From an uncultured Porphyromonadaceae bacterium (GTDB lineage Bacteria; Bacteroidota; Bacteroidia; Bacteroidales; Muribaculaceae), in assembly GCA_947175545.1 (NCBI GenBank), contig CAMWNI010000002.1, positions 1 to 64,000 on the forward strand: a stretch of 64,000 nt of DNA. Direction: 5' to 3'. Below, in pieces: positions 6,472 through 15,316 of this stretch; the first letter of the stretch is position 1, and every line of letters begins with the position of its first letter. The position numbers and the translations under genes were made by a program. A model generated the notes under the pieces. That model searched no databases. It saw only the letters and a program-made list of their open reading frames with translations, and was not told the origin of the DNA.

Positions 6472-7908
6472 TTATTTTCCCTCGCCGCTGATGACCGTAT
6501 TAAACGTGTGCAAGAGAATCTTTATGTCGGTTGCAAGGGAAATGTTTTCAAGATAAATCAAATCATAGCGCAAGCGCTCAATCATCTGCTCAACGTTCGA
6601 CGCATAACCGTAGCGGACCATGCCCCAGGAGGTTATGCCCGGCCTTACTTGATAAATCATGTGGTAATACGGAACGAGTGCGGCAATCTTTTCCGCAAAG
6701 AAGCGCCGTTCCGGTCTTGGCCCGACAATTGACATTTCTCCGCGCAAAACATTATAAAACTGCGGAAGTTCGTCAAGTCTGTACTTTCTAAGCGTGTGGC
6801 CAATGCGTGTTATGCGTGGATCGTTGTCGGACGATAGGGCCGGTTTGCCGACTTTCTCCGCGTCTCTGATCATTGTGCGGAATTTGATTATTTGAAACGG
6901 TCGGTTACGCAGTCCCATGCGTTCCTGTGTGAAAAACACCGGTCCTCCGTCGTCGGCCTTGATGAAGAGTGCGATTGCCGCGTAAACCGGACTAAGAACC
7001 ATAAGAGCCACAGAGGAGATTACGATGTCAAAAAGGCGTTTGATGTTTGCGCTGCTGGCCGAGATGTTTGCGCTCGAAATGCATATTAGCGGCTCTCCCA
7101 TGACGCTGAAGGTCCGACTTGAACTCATAACCGGGATGAGGTCGACATCGGGCGCTATAAATACTGATACTTCAAGCGGAAAAACCGTGCGCAGCAGTCG
7201 CGTCTGTTCCTCTCGGTTTCGGTTCAGGCGGGGCGAGAGTATTATGTGGGCAACGGCCTGCCGGTTACATAGATCCGTCAGTTCGCTGAACTCAATGATT
7301 TCATATTTTTCGCTGCCAGCCGCCGGAATTTCGTCCTCATACGGTTTAACCAGCGTTGTCACTTTCATGCCGTTCCCCTTCGGAAGAGAGTTGATGCGGT
7401 CGGCCAGCGCTACGGCATCTTCATCCGCTCCCAATATAAGAGTGTGATGGAACTTGCGGCGTGAATGTATATCTCTGACCTCCAGGCGTGTAATCATATA
7501 TCGTCCAAGATAGACGAATATAAACAGAATTCCACTGAGAATAAGCAGATGCTCAATCGCAGGCAATCGCCTGTGAGGGACATCGTTGACCAGTGCGAGA
7601 AAAAACACGCATAGCGCTCCGCTGATGGCCGAAAATGCCGTTGTAATCAGTTCCTGTGCGCGCGATTTGTTGCTGACTTCGGTGTAGTAACCTGAAAGCC
7701 AGTAAATGCCCATCATCAGGATGGGAAACAGTATTTGTCCGGCCCAGACCGGAAAAATCGAATAATATTCCCGGAGATTGCTTGCCCAGTCAGCTTCGCC
7801 GCATCTTACAACATTGTATGCCAAAATAGCCGCGTTCGACATCAGATAGTCGACGCAGACATATTTTGTTCGCAAACGATTGCGGATTTTTACTGACAAG
7901 GTTGGCAT
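6472..7908 (-). CDS. Polyprenyl-phosphate sugar-1-phosphate transferase (WcaJ/WbaP type)
   Basis: The 478-residue protein has an N-terminal block of four to five membrane helices, a central soluble CoA-binding-like region (LILGADEDAVALADRI), and a C-terminal bacterial sugar transferase domain. The catalytic domain starts at KRLFDIVISSVAL, contains GGPVFFTQERMGLRNRPFQI, FRTM, RKYRLDELPQFYNVLRGEMS and the hallmark VGPRPER. These enzymes load a sugar-1-phosphate onto undecaprenyl phosphate and so start exopolysaccharide, capsule or O-antigen synthesis at the inner membrane. There is no glycosyltransferase cluster next to it; it sits between tsaC and the ClC gene, so it may serve a polysaccharide locus elsewhere or the surface genes at 22-28 kb. 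The sugar specificity is not readable. Confidence 0.93.
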   Translation of the reverse strand: MPTLSVKIRNRLRTKYVCVDYLMSNAAILAYNVVRCGEADWASNLREYYSIFPVWAGQILFPILMMGIYWLSGYYTEVSNKSRAQELITTAFSAISGALCVFFLALVNDVPHRRLPAIEHLLILSGILFIFVYLGRYMITRLEVRDIHSRRKFHHTLILGADEDAVALADRINSLPKGNGMKVTTLVKPYEDEIPAAGSEKYEIIEFSELTDLCNRQAVAHIILSPRLNRNREEQTRLLRTVFPLEVSVFIAPDVDLIPVMSSSRTFSVMGEPLICISSANISASSANIKRLFDIVISSVALMVLSPVYAAIALFIKADDGGPVFFTQERMGLRNRPFQIIKFRTMIRDAEKVGKPALSSDNDPRITRIGHTLRKYRLDELPQFYNVLRGEMSIVGPRPERRFFAEKIAALVPYYHMIYQVRPGITSWGMVRYGYASNVEQMIERLRYDLIYLENISLATDIKILLHTFNTVISGEGK

Positions 7909-7944
7909 TTTGTCCGGAAATGAATGGGATGAGGAGTTGTTTTA

Positions 7945-8523
7945 TTATGGTCTGATTATCGTTATCACACCTGATTCGGTTAGTTTCATGATGGTCGACG
8001 GCTTCGGGTTGCTCAGTGTGCGTTCTGATGTGCAGACATAGTCCACGCCGTCAATAATCTCACGTTCTATTTCTGAAAACGAGCGTGGAGTCGGTTTGCC
8101 TGAAATGTTGGCTGATGTTGAGACCAACGGCCTCCGCAAACGGTGACACAATTCGTGGCTGAATGGATGGCGTGTAATGCGGACCGCCAGTGAGCCGTCC
8201 GGTGCAGGGAGGTTTGCGGCCAGTGGCGGAACGGACGCGTGGTCATAAATGACCGTTAGCGGATTGACGGCGGCTTCAATCAGGTCATAAGCGACTTCAG
8301 GCACTCCGTCAACCCAGCGCTCCAGGTTCGATTCGCTGTCAATCAGAGTAATCAGTGCCTTGCTGTCGGCTCTTCCCTTAAGTTCGTAAATGCGGCGCAC
8401 GGCCTCCGGGCGCGTGGCATCACACCCCAGCCCCCATACCGTGTCGGTCGGGTAGAGTATGATGCCGCCGCGCTTCAGAGTTTCGAGCGCCTTATTCAGG
8501 TCTTCCTGATTCATCAGGCTCAT
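7945..8523 (-). CDS. tsaC: L-threonylcarbamoyladenylate synthase (TsaC/YrdC/Sua5)
   Basis: A 192-residue YrdC-fold enzyme that makes threonylcarbamoyl-AMP from threonine, bicarbonate and ATP, the first step of t6A modification of tRNAs reading ANN codons. Diagnostic segments are LYPTDTVWGLGCDAT near the N-terminus, RADSKALITL (KRxxxxP-like region), and STSANISGKPTP. Length is that of the short TsaC/YrdC form without the Sua5 C-terminal domain. The ATG overlaps the stop of the DPP III gene by one base (TAATG), indicating coupling. It is followed after 36 nt by the sugar transferase. Confidence 0.95.
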   Translation of the reverse strand: MSLMNQEDLNKALETLKRGGIILYPTDTVWGLGCDATRPEAVRRIYELKGRADSKALITLIDSESNLERWVDGVPEVAYDLIEAAVNPLTVIYDHASVPPLAANLPAPDGSLAVRITRHPFSHELCHRLRRPLVSTSANISGKPTPRSFSEIEREIIDGVDYVCTSERTLSNPKPSTIMKLTESGVITIIRP

Positions 8524-10529
8524 TAAAATGAATAATCCTTCGAGTAGCGCAGAACCTGCGGGAGGAAATCTTCCGTATAGCTTACCTTGATGTCGGTAAT
8601 TTCGCCGTTTTTGTCAGTTACGGGAGTGTAGACGGGGTTCACAAAGCCCTTGTAGGGGGCAATGTCCAGCGCATTGTAACGGGCCATGACTTCGTCATGA
8701 ATCTGGCGGTCAACCTTGACAGCATAGTTCTCGACGAGCTGACGGCCGGCCTCATAGTCGCCTTCGCTCTTGATTCGCTGAACCTCGGCAAGCAACTGGC
8801 CAAACAGTCCGCGCAGCGCCTCATAGTCGTTAATCTTGACAAAAGTCTTGCCATCCTGCTTCACGAGTTCAACAACGTTGTCCGGCTGGCCTTTCTCAAA
8901 CACCCATTTCGCAATCAGCTGACGGTTGCGCATGTGGGCCTCTTCGAGATCCTTGCTCGGCTCAATGCGCACGAGCTGGGTCATCAGACCGTTCAGCATA
9001 TACTTGTAATACTCTGCCTTATACGCGTCGGCATTGTCTACCAGGCCAAGTTCAACAAGTTTCGGATCTGCCAGATAGTAAAGTGCAAAGAGGTCGGCGC
9101 GTGCCTCCTCAAGGGTTGAACCGTGAGCTTTCAGCGCATCCGGATCAACGCCCGGCAGCAATCGTCCGGAACCATGGCCGAGACATTCGTGGAGGTCAGT
9201 GTGGAGGTTGTCGGTAATGAAACCGTAGTCATCCATGAGCTGACGCGTCGGTTCATCAATGACGAACTCTTCCGCAAAGCCGTTTCCGTGAGCTGCAATG
9301 TCGTAAGCCTCGGTGATGTTCTCCAGGGTGACGGACTTTGAACCGTGAGCGGCGCGAATCCAGTTGGCGTTCGGTAGATTGATGCCAATCGGGGTGGCGG
9401 GATATGCATCGCCGGCGAGAATGGCGGCGGTGATGACCTTGGCGCTCACGCCTTTCACCTCCGGCTTGCGAAAACGGGGATCAACCGGCGAACGGTCTTC
9501 AAACCACTGTGCATTCTCCGAAATCAGCTCTGTGCGGTGGCTTGCCTTTTCATTCTTGAAGTTGACAATTGACTCATACTGGCCGGTCATGCCAAGGGGG
9601 TCGCCATAGCTTTCAATAAAGCCGTTGATAAAGTCAACACTGTCAGCCGTATCCTCAACCCACTGTATCGAATACTCGTCAAAAGCCTTCAGCGAGCCGG
9701 TGCGGTAAAACTCAATCAGTTTGTCAATATAGCTCTTCTGAGCGGGCGATTCAGCGTATTCTGATGCCTTTGCGAGCAATTCGCATATTTTCTCAATCTG
9801 CTTGCCGTAAACGCCGTCAACCTTGTAGACCTCCTCAACAATCGTACCGTCTTCGAGTTTAACCAGCTTCGAGTTCAGGCCATAGCTGATTGGGGTTTCA
9901 TCTTTCGGGTCTTTAAGTTTGTTGTAATAAGCCTCGACTTCCTGCTGAGTGATGCCCCCGCCATAAAGGTTGCAGGCCGAAGTTGCGATCAGGTCAACTC
10001 CGTCTGCCTGATTTACGCGCTTGGCCATCACTTCGGGGTTAAAAATCACTTCTGCGAGTTCCTCGAAGTTTTCCGGCTTCGATTCTGCGGGCAGTTCATT
10101 GACCGCTTCCGCCAACCATTCGCGGCTGAACAGGGGTGTAAACTTGTCCATGCTGTAATGGTGATGAATGCCGTTAGCGAACTCAACCTGCTTCAGATAA
10201 GTTTCAAATGCCTTGTAATTGTCGCTTGACTTGTCTCCGTCAAAGTTAGTATAGACGGCCTCAAGCATTGCGCGGATTGGAAGATTATATTTGCAGTTCT
10301 GGTCCCAGATAATGTCTCGTCCTGCAATAGCAGCCTCATTCAGATAATAAATCAGCTTCTTCTGGTCAAGACTCAGAGAGTCAAAACCTGGAACTGTGTA
10401 GCGGATTACCTCAATGTCCGCAAAACGATCGACCTTGTACTCAACCTCAGGGTCGGCGGTCGCATGCTTCTGACAGCCGACGGTGGCCGCACAGCAGATA
10501 GCAAGTGGCATAGCAAATTTCAAATTCAT
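8523..10529 (-). CDS. Dipeptidyl peptidase III-type M49 metallopeptidase, lipoprotein
   Basis: A 668-residue M49 peptidase. The zinc motif is HECLGH (about residue 447), the hexapeptide HExxGH variant unique to this family, and the second zinc/catalytic motif EEARADLFALYY follows about 30 residues later. The N-terminus MNLKFAMPLAICCAATVGC is a lipoprotein signal with a lipobox ending VGC, so the mature enzyme should be anchored in the envelope, probably facing the periplasm or surface. DPP III releases dipeptides from short peptides, which fits the peptide transporters at 45-49 kb. It is embedded in a housekeeping run: rlmI ends 54 nt upstream and tsaC begins in its stop codon. Confidence 0.93.
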   Translation of the reverse strand: MNLKFAMPLAICCAATVGCQKHATADPEVEYKVDRFADIEVIRYTVPGFDSLSLDQKKLIYYLNEAAIAGRDIIWDQNCKYNLPIRAMLEAVYTNFDGDKSSDNYKAFETYLKQVEFANGIHHHYSMDKFTPLFSREWLAEAVNELPAESKPENFEELAEVIFNPEVMAKRVNQADGVDLIATSACNLYGGGITQQEVEAYYNKLKDPKDETPISYGLNSKLVKLEDGTIVEEVYKVDGVYGKQIEKICELLAKASEYAESPAQKSYIDKLIEFYRTGSLKAFDEYSIQWVEDTADSVDFINGFIESYGDPLGMTGQYESIVNFKNEKASHRTELISENAQWFEDRSPVDPRFRKPEVKGVSAKVITAAILAGDAYPATPIGINLPNANWIRAAHGSKSVTLENITEAYDIAAHGNGFAEEFVIDEPTRQLMDDYGFITDNLHTDLHECLGHGSGRLLPGVDPDALKAHGSTLEEARADLFALYYLADPKLVELGLVDNADAYKAEYYKYMLNGLMTQLVRIEPSKDLEEAHMRNRQLIAKWVFEKGQPDNVVELVKQDGKTFVKINDYEALRGLFGQLLAEVQRIKSEGDYEAGRQLVENYAVKVDRQIHDEVMARYNALDIAPYKGFVNPVYTPVTDKNGEITDIKVSYTEDFLPQVLRYSKDYSF

Positions 10530-10583
10530 TGTGATAAAAATATATTTAACTTCTAATTCTTTATTCGTAGTGTTGTGTTGTTT

Positions 10584-11771
10584 TTATTCAACCTGCAAAA
10601 TCAGTCCCTTCAGATATTCGCCTTCCGGATGATAAATATTGATGGGATGATCCGCGGGCTGTGTCAGTTGGTGAAGAATACGCACCTTGCGCCCTGTTTG
10701 TGCGGCCGCCGTAAACACGGCAAGGCGGAACTGTTCGCGGCTGACCGCCTGCGAGCAGCTGAACGTGAACAGTATGCCTCCGGGGGCAATCTGCTCAATT
10801 GCGCGGGCATTGAGCCTGCGGTAACCTATCAGCGCGTTGCGTAGCGCCGAACGGTGTTTCGCAAACGCCGGCGGGTCAAGCACAATCAGGTCGTAGTCTC
10901 CTTTCTTTATATCGGACAGATACTTGAATGCGTCAACCGCGAAAGCCTGATGGCGTGCATCGCCCGGAAAATTAATCTCGACATTGGCGCGTGTCAACTC
11001 AATTGCTTTCGCCGATGAGTCAACCGAATGAACAAGATTTGCTCCCCCTCTGAGGGCATAGACCGAAAATCCGCCCGTGTAGCAGAACATATTCAAAACA
11101 TTCTTCCCCTGCGAATAATGCTGGAGAAGCGAGCGGTTGTCGCGCTGGTCAACGAAAAATCCGGTCTTTTGTCCTCGAAGCCAGTCAATGTTGAACTGCA
11201 AGCCGTTTTCAAGCGCGATTGCACCATCATAGTCTCCGATAATATAGGCATTTTGAGGGTCAAGATGAGCCTTGTAGGGCAGGGTTGTCTCAGATTTGTA
11301 ATAAACGTTGGCAACCGGCAGCTCAGGAATCTCAACCAATGCCTCGGCAATGATGTTGCGACAGAAGTGCATGCCGGGAGAATGAGCCTGCACAACGGCT
11401 GTATTGCCGTAAATGTCAATCACAAGGCCCGGAAGAAAATCTCCCTCGCCATGAACAAGTCGATAGGCATTATTATCCGCTCGGTTAAGCTTCAGCGATT
11501 TGCGCAGATTGAATGCCGCTCCGATTCGCTCGGCAAAAAAGCTGCGGTCAATCGCGCGGCTGCTCCCGAACTCCAGGATTCTGACAACGATGCTCCCGAC
11601 TTGATAATGACCGATGCCAATCAGGCGCCCGTCAGACGAGTGAACCTCTACAATGTCACCTTCTTCAATATTCGAGGGCTGCGTGGCGACGGCTCCGGAA
11701 AACACCCACGGATGAAAACGGAGCAGCGACTCTTCTTTGCCGCGTTTCAGCGTAATTACAGGATAGTTCAT
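10584..11771 (-). CDS. rlmI: Class I SAM-dependent rRNA methyltransferase, RlmI-like
   Basis: The 395-residue protein has an N-terminal PUA-like domain (about residues 1-75) and a C-terminal Rossmann methyltransferase. NMFCYTGGFSVYAL is the SAM-binding motif I, DLIVLDPPAFAKH is the DPP(A/S)F motif of the RlmI/RlmK group, and FTFSCSQ carries a catalytic-type cysteine. E. coli RlmI makes m5C1962 in 23S rRNA; the same role is inferred here. The ATG at 11771 overlaps the stop of rseP by four bases, so the two are translationally coupled. DPP III follows after 54 nt. Confidence 0.88.
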   Translation of the reverse strand: MNYPVITLKRGKEESLLRFHPWVFSGAVATQPSNIEEGDIVEVHSSDGRLIGIGHYQVGSIVVRILEFGSSRAIDRSFFAERIGAAFNLRKSLKLNRADNNAYRLVHGEGDFLPGLVIDIYGNTAVVQAHSPGMHFCRNIIAEALVEIPELPVANVYYKSETTLPYKAHLDPQNAYIIGDYDGAIALENGLQFNIDWLRGQKTGFFVDQRDNRSLLQHYSQGKNVLNMFCYTGGFSVYALRGGANLVHSVDSSAKAIELTRANVEINFPGDARHQAFAVDAFKYLSDIKKGDYDLIVLDPPAFAKHRSALRNALIGYRRLNARAIEQIAPGGILFTFSCSQAVSREQFRLAVFTAAAQTGRKVRILHQLTQPADHPINIYHPEGEYLKGLILQVE

Positions 11772-13198
11772 TTAAACAGTCTCATTATGTCGTTAAAATT
11801 GGCAAATAGCATTACGGCAAGCAGAAAGTAGAAGCCGATGGTCGTTGCCACTTCAATTACTTTCAAAGGAACCTTGCGGCGCGTAATCATTTCGATGAAC
11901 AGGAAGAGTATATGTCCGCCGTCAAGAACCGGAATCGGCAGAATGTTCATGAATGCCAGTGCAATCGAAAGGAAAGCGGTCAGAGACCAGAAGTCATACC
12001 AGTTCCACTTCTCCGGAAACATGTTGCCCAGGGCGCCGAAGCCGCCAAGACTCTCCGCGCCGCGGCGACTGAACACCTGGCTCATGCTCTTGGCGTAATT
12101 GCCAAGCGTCGAGGTGCCGACTTCCCAGCCGCGCGGAACCGACGCGAACACCCCGTATTCCTGCGTGAAGACCGGATAAATGTCGGTTAGCTTGGTCAGC
12201 ATAAAGCCGAGTTTGCCTTCTTCGCTCGGAGTGACGGCGACTTCAAGGGTCTTTCCGTCGCGAATGAATGTAAGTATAGTATCCTTGCCTCCGTATGCCT
12301 TGAGAGCCGGAAACAATTCGGTGATTGATGGCGTAAGGCTGTCTCCTACAGCAATGATTCTGTCGCCCTTGCGGAGTCCGGCCTTGGCCGCAGGTTCACC
12401 GCGCATGACTTCGCTGACAACTACCGGCACCCGATAGATAAAGAACCCTTTGTCTTCGTTCAGATCCATGACGAAATCACTCGGCAATTTAATCGTTACC
12501 GTGTCTGTGCCGTTGCGCAATACCGTGATTTCCTTTGCCTGGACCATTCGCATCATGACGCCGGGCTGGTCTGCTTCAACAGTTTCACCATCGGCCATCA
12601 GCGGAATATCGCCGTTACGGAAACCGACTTTCTGTGCCGCAGGAACATAGTCCATACCGGCATATGCGTCACGGAACTTGACAGTCTGTTCGCCATAACT
12701 GAATGTCAGACCAATGAAAATAACAATTGCAAGCAGGAAATTAAAAATTACACCGCCGGCCATAACTAACAGACGCTTCCACGCTGCCTTGCTGTAAAAA
12801 TCTGTCTCGGAGGGGGTGGAGGCGTTGACGTCTTTCGCATCCTTTGTTTCGTCAACCATTCCGGCAATGGAGCAGTAGCCGCCAAGCGGAATCCAGCCGA
12901 TGCCGTAGATTGTTTGCTTCCATCCTGGCACTTTCTCGCCCGGGCCATAAGCCTTACCTACTTTCCAGCTCGCAAGAGGGTGGGGACGTTCTTCTTTGTC
13001 CATCCATGTTCCGATTTCAAGACGGCCTTCCTCAGGGATATAGCGCAGAAGCGAGAAACGCGGATTAAAAAAAAGAAAGAACTTTTCAACCTTAATGCCG
13101 AAAATTCGGGCAAATATGTAGTGGCCGAACTCGTGAACCGTTACCAGCAGCACCAGTGCAAGCACGAGTTGAAGCGCTTTCATGAAAAATGTTTCCAT
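11768..13198 (-). CDS. rseP: Site-2 protease RseP (intramembrane zinc metalloprotease)
   Basis: A 476-residue S2P-type protease. The zinc motif HEFGH is at residues 22-26 in the first helix, and the third zinc ligand lies in PVLDGGH near the C-terminus. Between them are one or two PDZ domains, seen in EPAAKAGLRKGDRIIAVGDS. In Gram-negative bacteria RseP cleaves anti-sigma factors and clears signal peptide remnants at the inner membrane. It begins 3 nt after dxr, and dxr-rseP adjacency is widespread. An insertion before the first PDZ (around residues 60-130) contains a second hydrophilic domain that is usual for Bacteroidetes forms. Confidence 0.95.
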   Translation of the reverse strand: METFFMKALQLVLALVLLVTVHEFGHYIFARIFGIKVEKFFLFFNPRFSLLRYIPEEGRLEIGTWMDKEERPHPLASWKVGKAYGPGEKVPGWKQTIYGIGWIPLGGYCSIAGMVDETKDAKDVNASTPSETDFYSKAAWKRLLVMAGGVIFNFLLAIVIFIGLTFSYGEQTVKFRDAYAGMDYVPAAQKVGFRNGDIPLMADGETVEADQPGVMMRMVQAKEITVLRNGTDTVTIKLPSDFVMDLNEDKGFFIYRVPVVVSEVMRGEPAAKAGLRKGDRIIAVGDSLTPSITELFPALKAYGGKDTILTFIRDGKTLEVAVTPSEEGKLGFMLTKLTDIYPVFTQEYGVFASVPRGWEVGTSTLGNYAKSMSQVFSRRGAESLGGFGALGNMFPEKWNWYDFWSLTAFLSIALAFMNILPIPVLDGGHILFLFIEMITRRKVPLKVIEVATTIGFYFLLAVMLFANFNDIMRLFK

Positions 13199-13201
13199 TT
13201 G

Positions 13202-14365
13202 CTATTTCTTAATGATTTCCGACGCGATAATGCGCGCCTTCTTGTTAGTTTCGATGTAATCTTCGAGCGTCGGGTTCTGAATGAACTCCGTCCGCACAAT
13301 GGTTTCCATTATTGTAGGATATATCTCCGTGAAGCTTATTTTTCCGCAGCGGAACGCTTCGTTCGCAATCTCGTTGGCCGCGTTGACAATACACGCTGTG
13401 TTGCCTCCGCGTTTAAGTGAGTAGCCTGCCAGGGTAAGACACGGAAATTTCTCCGTGTCGGGGGCCTCGAAGGTCAGCGCTGCGTAGTCCGTAAGCGTCA
13501 GCGGCCGTTCGCCTGTCGGTTTGCGCGTGGCCTTGCCGAGCGCGTAACTGATTGGAAGGTGCATGTCAGGCACTCCAAGCTGTGCCTTGACGGCTCCGTC
13601 GGAAAATTCGACCATCGAGTGGACAATGCTCTGCGGATGAACAACCGGCTGAATCCGGTCCGGATCTATACCGAAAAGCCAGCGCGCTTCGATTATCTCG
13701 AACGCCTTGTTCAGCATCGTTGCAGAGTCAATGGTGATTTTTGCGCCCATGTCCCAGTTTGGGTGGCGCAGAGCCTCTGCCGCGGTGACCTGGGCCAGCT
13801 TTTCTTTATCCATCAGCCTGAATGGGCCGCCCGACGCTGTGATTATCAGTCGGGTCACTGTCGACGGATCTTCGCCTTGCAGACATTGATATATGGCCGA
13901 GTGTTCCGAATCAACCGGAATTATGTCCGACTTTGATGTCGCGTGCAGGTTGTTGACAAGTTCGCCGGCAACAACAAGGGTCTCCTTGTTTGCCAGGGCT
14001 ATGTCCTTGTTTGCCTTGATGGCTCGCAGTGTTGGCAGCAGCCCCGAGTAGCCTACTGTTGCCGTCACCACTAAGTCTGTGTCTTCTTCCTCCATGGCGT
14101 CGGCAATGGCATCCGTGCCTGCTGACGTCTTGATTCCAAGCGGAGAAAGTGCTTCCTTCAGGCGGGGATAAAGCGTTTCGTCAGCAATTATCGCACGCCG
14201 CGGATGAAACACCGAGGCTTGTTCGATAAGCTGTTCAACCCTGCGGCCGGCAATCAGGGTGCTGACCTCATATAATTCAGGGTTACGCGATATAATATCT
14301 AATGTCTGGGTACCGATAGAGCCGGTTGAACCCAGAACGGCTATTCTTTTCTTTGTTGTTTCCAT
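13202..14365 (-). CDS. dxr: 1-deoxy-D-xylulose 5-phosphate reductoisomerase
   Basis: A 387-residue enzyme of the MEP isoprenoid pathway that converts DXP to MEP with NADPH and a divalent metal. Visible elements are the NADPH loop AVLGSTGSIGTQTLD at the N-terminus, NKETLVVAGE, the metal-binding VDSEHSAI, the substrate loop TASGGPFR, and HPNWDMGAKITIDSATMLNK. I chose the ATG at 14365 (METTKKRIAVLG) over an upstream in-frame ATG at 14416, which would add an unrelated 17-residue tail and would lie beyond the -7 box at 14390-14397. It is the first gene of a long minus-strand run ending with the ClC gene. Confidence 0.96.
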   Translation of the reverse strand: METTKKRIAVLGSTGSIGTQTLDIISRNPELYEVSTLIAGRRVEQLIEQASVFHPRRAIIADETLYPRLKEALSPLGIKTSAGTDAIADAMEEEDTDLVVTATVGYSGLLPTLRAIKANKDIALANKETLVVAGELVNNLHATSKSDIIPVDSEHSAIYQCLQGEDPSTVTRLIITASGGPFRLMDKEKLAQVTAAEALRHPNWDMGAKITIDSATMLNKAFEIIEARWLFGIDPDRIQPVVHPQSIVHSMVEFSDGAVKAQLGVPDMHLPISYALGKATRKPTGERPLTLTDYAALTFEAPDTEKFPCLTLAGYSLKRGGNTACIVNAANEIANEAFRCGKISFTEIYPTIMETIVRTEFIQNPTLEDYIETNKKARIIASEIIKK

Positions 14366-14389
14366 TATGGGGAATGAAATGTGCAGTTG

Positions 14390-14397
14390 CAAAGTTA
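14390..14397 (-). promoter_or_regulatory. -7 box of the dxr operon
   Basis: TAACTTTG on the minus strand, 24 nt before the dxr ATG. A TTTG at 14414-14417 is 16 nt away, slightly short for a -33 box. This intergenic region also carries the divergent promoter of the exporter operon. Confidence 0.6.
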
Positions 14398-14421
14398 CAA
14401 ATTTATTTTTTTTCAAAAAAA

Positions 14422-14454
14422 TTTGGAGATATGAAAAATATTGTCGTACATTTG
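14422..14454 (+). promoter_or_regulatory. Promoter of the double ABC exporter operon
   Basis: TTTG (14422-14425), 21 nt, then TACATTTG (14447-14454), a good match to the Bacteroidetes consensus, 28 nt before the first start codon. A GntR/YtrA-type repressor encoded third in the operon is the obvious candidate regulator, but I see no clear operator palindrome overlapping it. Confidence 0.65.
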
Positions 14455-14482
14455 CGGTGTTCTAATAAACTATAACACTAAT

Positions 14483-15316
14483 ATGCTGAATCTCGAACAC
14501 GTTTCTTATTCCTACCCCGGTAGTTTCAAACCGGTGGTCAGCGACTTTTCTATGGAAATCCGTCCCGGAGGCATCTACGGACTTCTCGGTGCCAACGGTT
14601 CTGGCAAGTCAACTCTGCTTTATTTGATGTCCGGACTGTTGCGCCCGGCTTCCGGTTCCGTTACATTCAATGGCCAGGAAACTTTCAAGCGTCTGCCCTC
14701 GACATTGACTGATGTGTTCCTCGTTCCGGAAGAAATTGACCTCCCCGCGGTCAAACTTGATAAGTATGTCGCGCTTAATGCTCCTTTTTACGAAAATTTT
14801 AACCGCGACGAAATGAACCGCTACCTTGAGCATTTTCGCCTTGACCCGGACATCCACCTCGGGCGCCTCAGCATGGGCCAGCGAAAAAAGGCATTTGTTG
14901 CTTTTGCGCTCGCTTGCAACACTTCTTTGCTGCTGATGGACGAACCGACAAACGGACTTGACATTCCCGGCAAGGCTGAGTTTCGCCGCACTATTGTCAG
15001 CGCAATGCGTGACGATCGCACTATTATCATCTCAACTCATCAGGTACGCGACCTTGAGCGTGTTCTTGACCATGTCGCAATCATTGACAAAAACGGAGTT
15101 GTGCTGAATGCCTCGATTGCCGCCATTCAGGAGCGCCTTGTTTTCCGCTTTACTACTGACCCCGAGGAAATCAATGGCGCCCTCTGGTCCATGCCTGTCC
15201 CGGGTGGATACAATGTTGTACGCTTCCGCGGCGAAGGCGTTGAGGAAACCGATGTTAACCTTGAATCTTTGTTTGAACTTTCATTCTCTAACCCTCAACT
15301 GACTAACGCATTATGA
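14483..15316 (+). CDS. ABC transporter ATP-binding protein (first system, YtrB-like)
   Basis: A 277-residue ABC ATPase. Walker A is GANGSGKST, the signature is a degenerate LSMGQRKK, and Walker B with the D-loop is LLLMDEPTNGLD; the switch His follows in ISTHQVRDLE. The ATG at 14483 (MLNLEHVSYSYPG) is chosen because an upstream in-frame ATG would lie before the promoter -7 box. It is most like the ATPases that accompany small ABC-2 permeases and a GntR/YtrA regulator, with a C-terminal extension of about 70 residues. It is the first gene of the operon, and its stop overlaps the next start by 4 nt. The substrate is not inferable. Confidence 0.93.
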   Translation: MLNLEHVSYSYPGSFKPVVSDFSMEIRPGGIYGLLGANGSGKSTLLYLMSGLLRPASGSVTFNGQETFKRLPSTLTDVFLVPEEIDLPAVKLDKYVALNAPFYENFNRDEMNRYLEHFRLDPDIHLGRLSMGQRKKAFVAFALACNTSLLLMDEPTNGLDIPGKAEFRRTIVSAMRDDRTIIISTHQVRDLERVLDHVAIIDKNGVVLNASIAAIQERLVFRFTTDPEEINGALWSMPVPGGYNVVRFRGEGVEETDVNLESLFELSFSNPQLTNAL

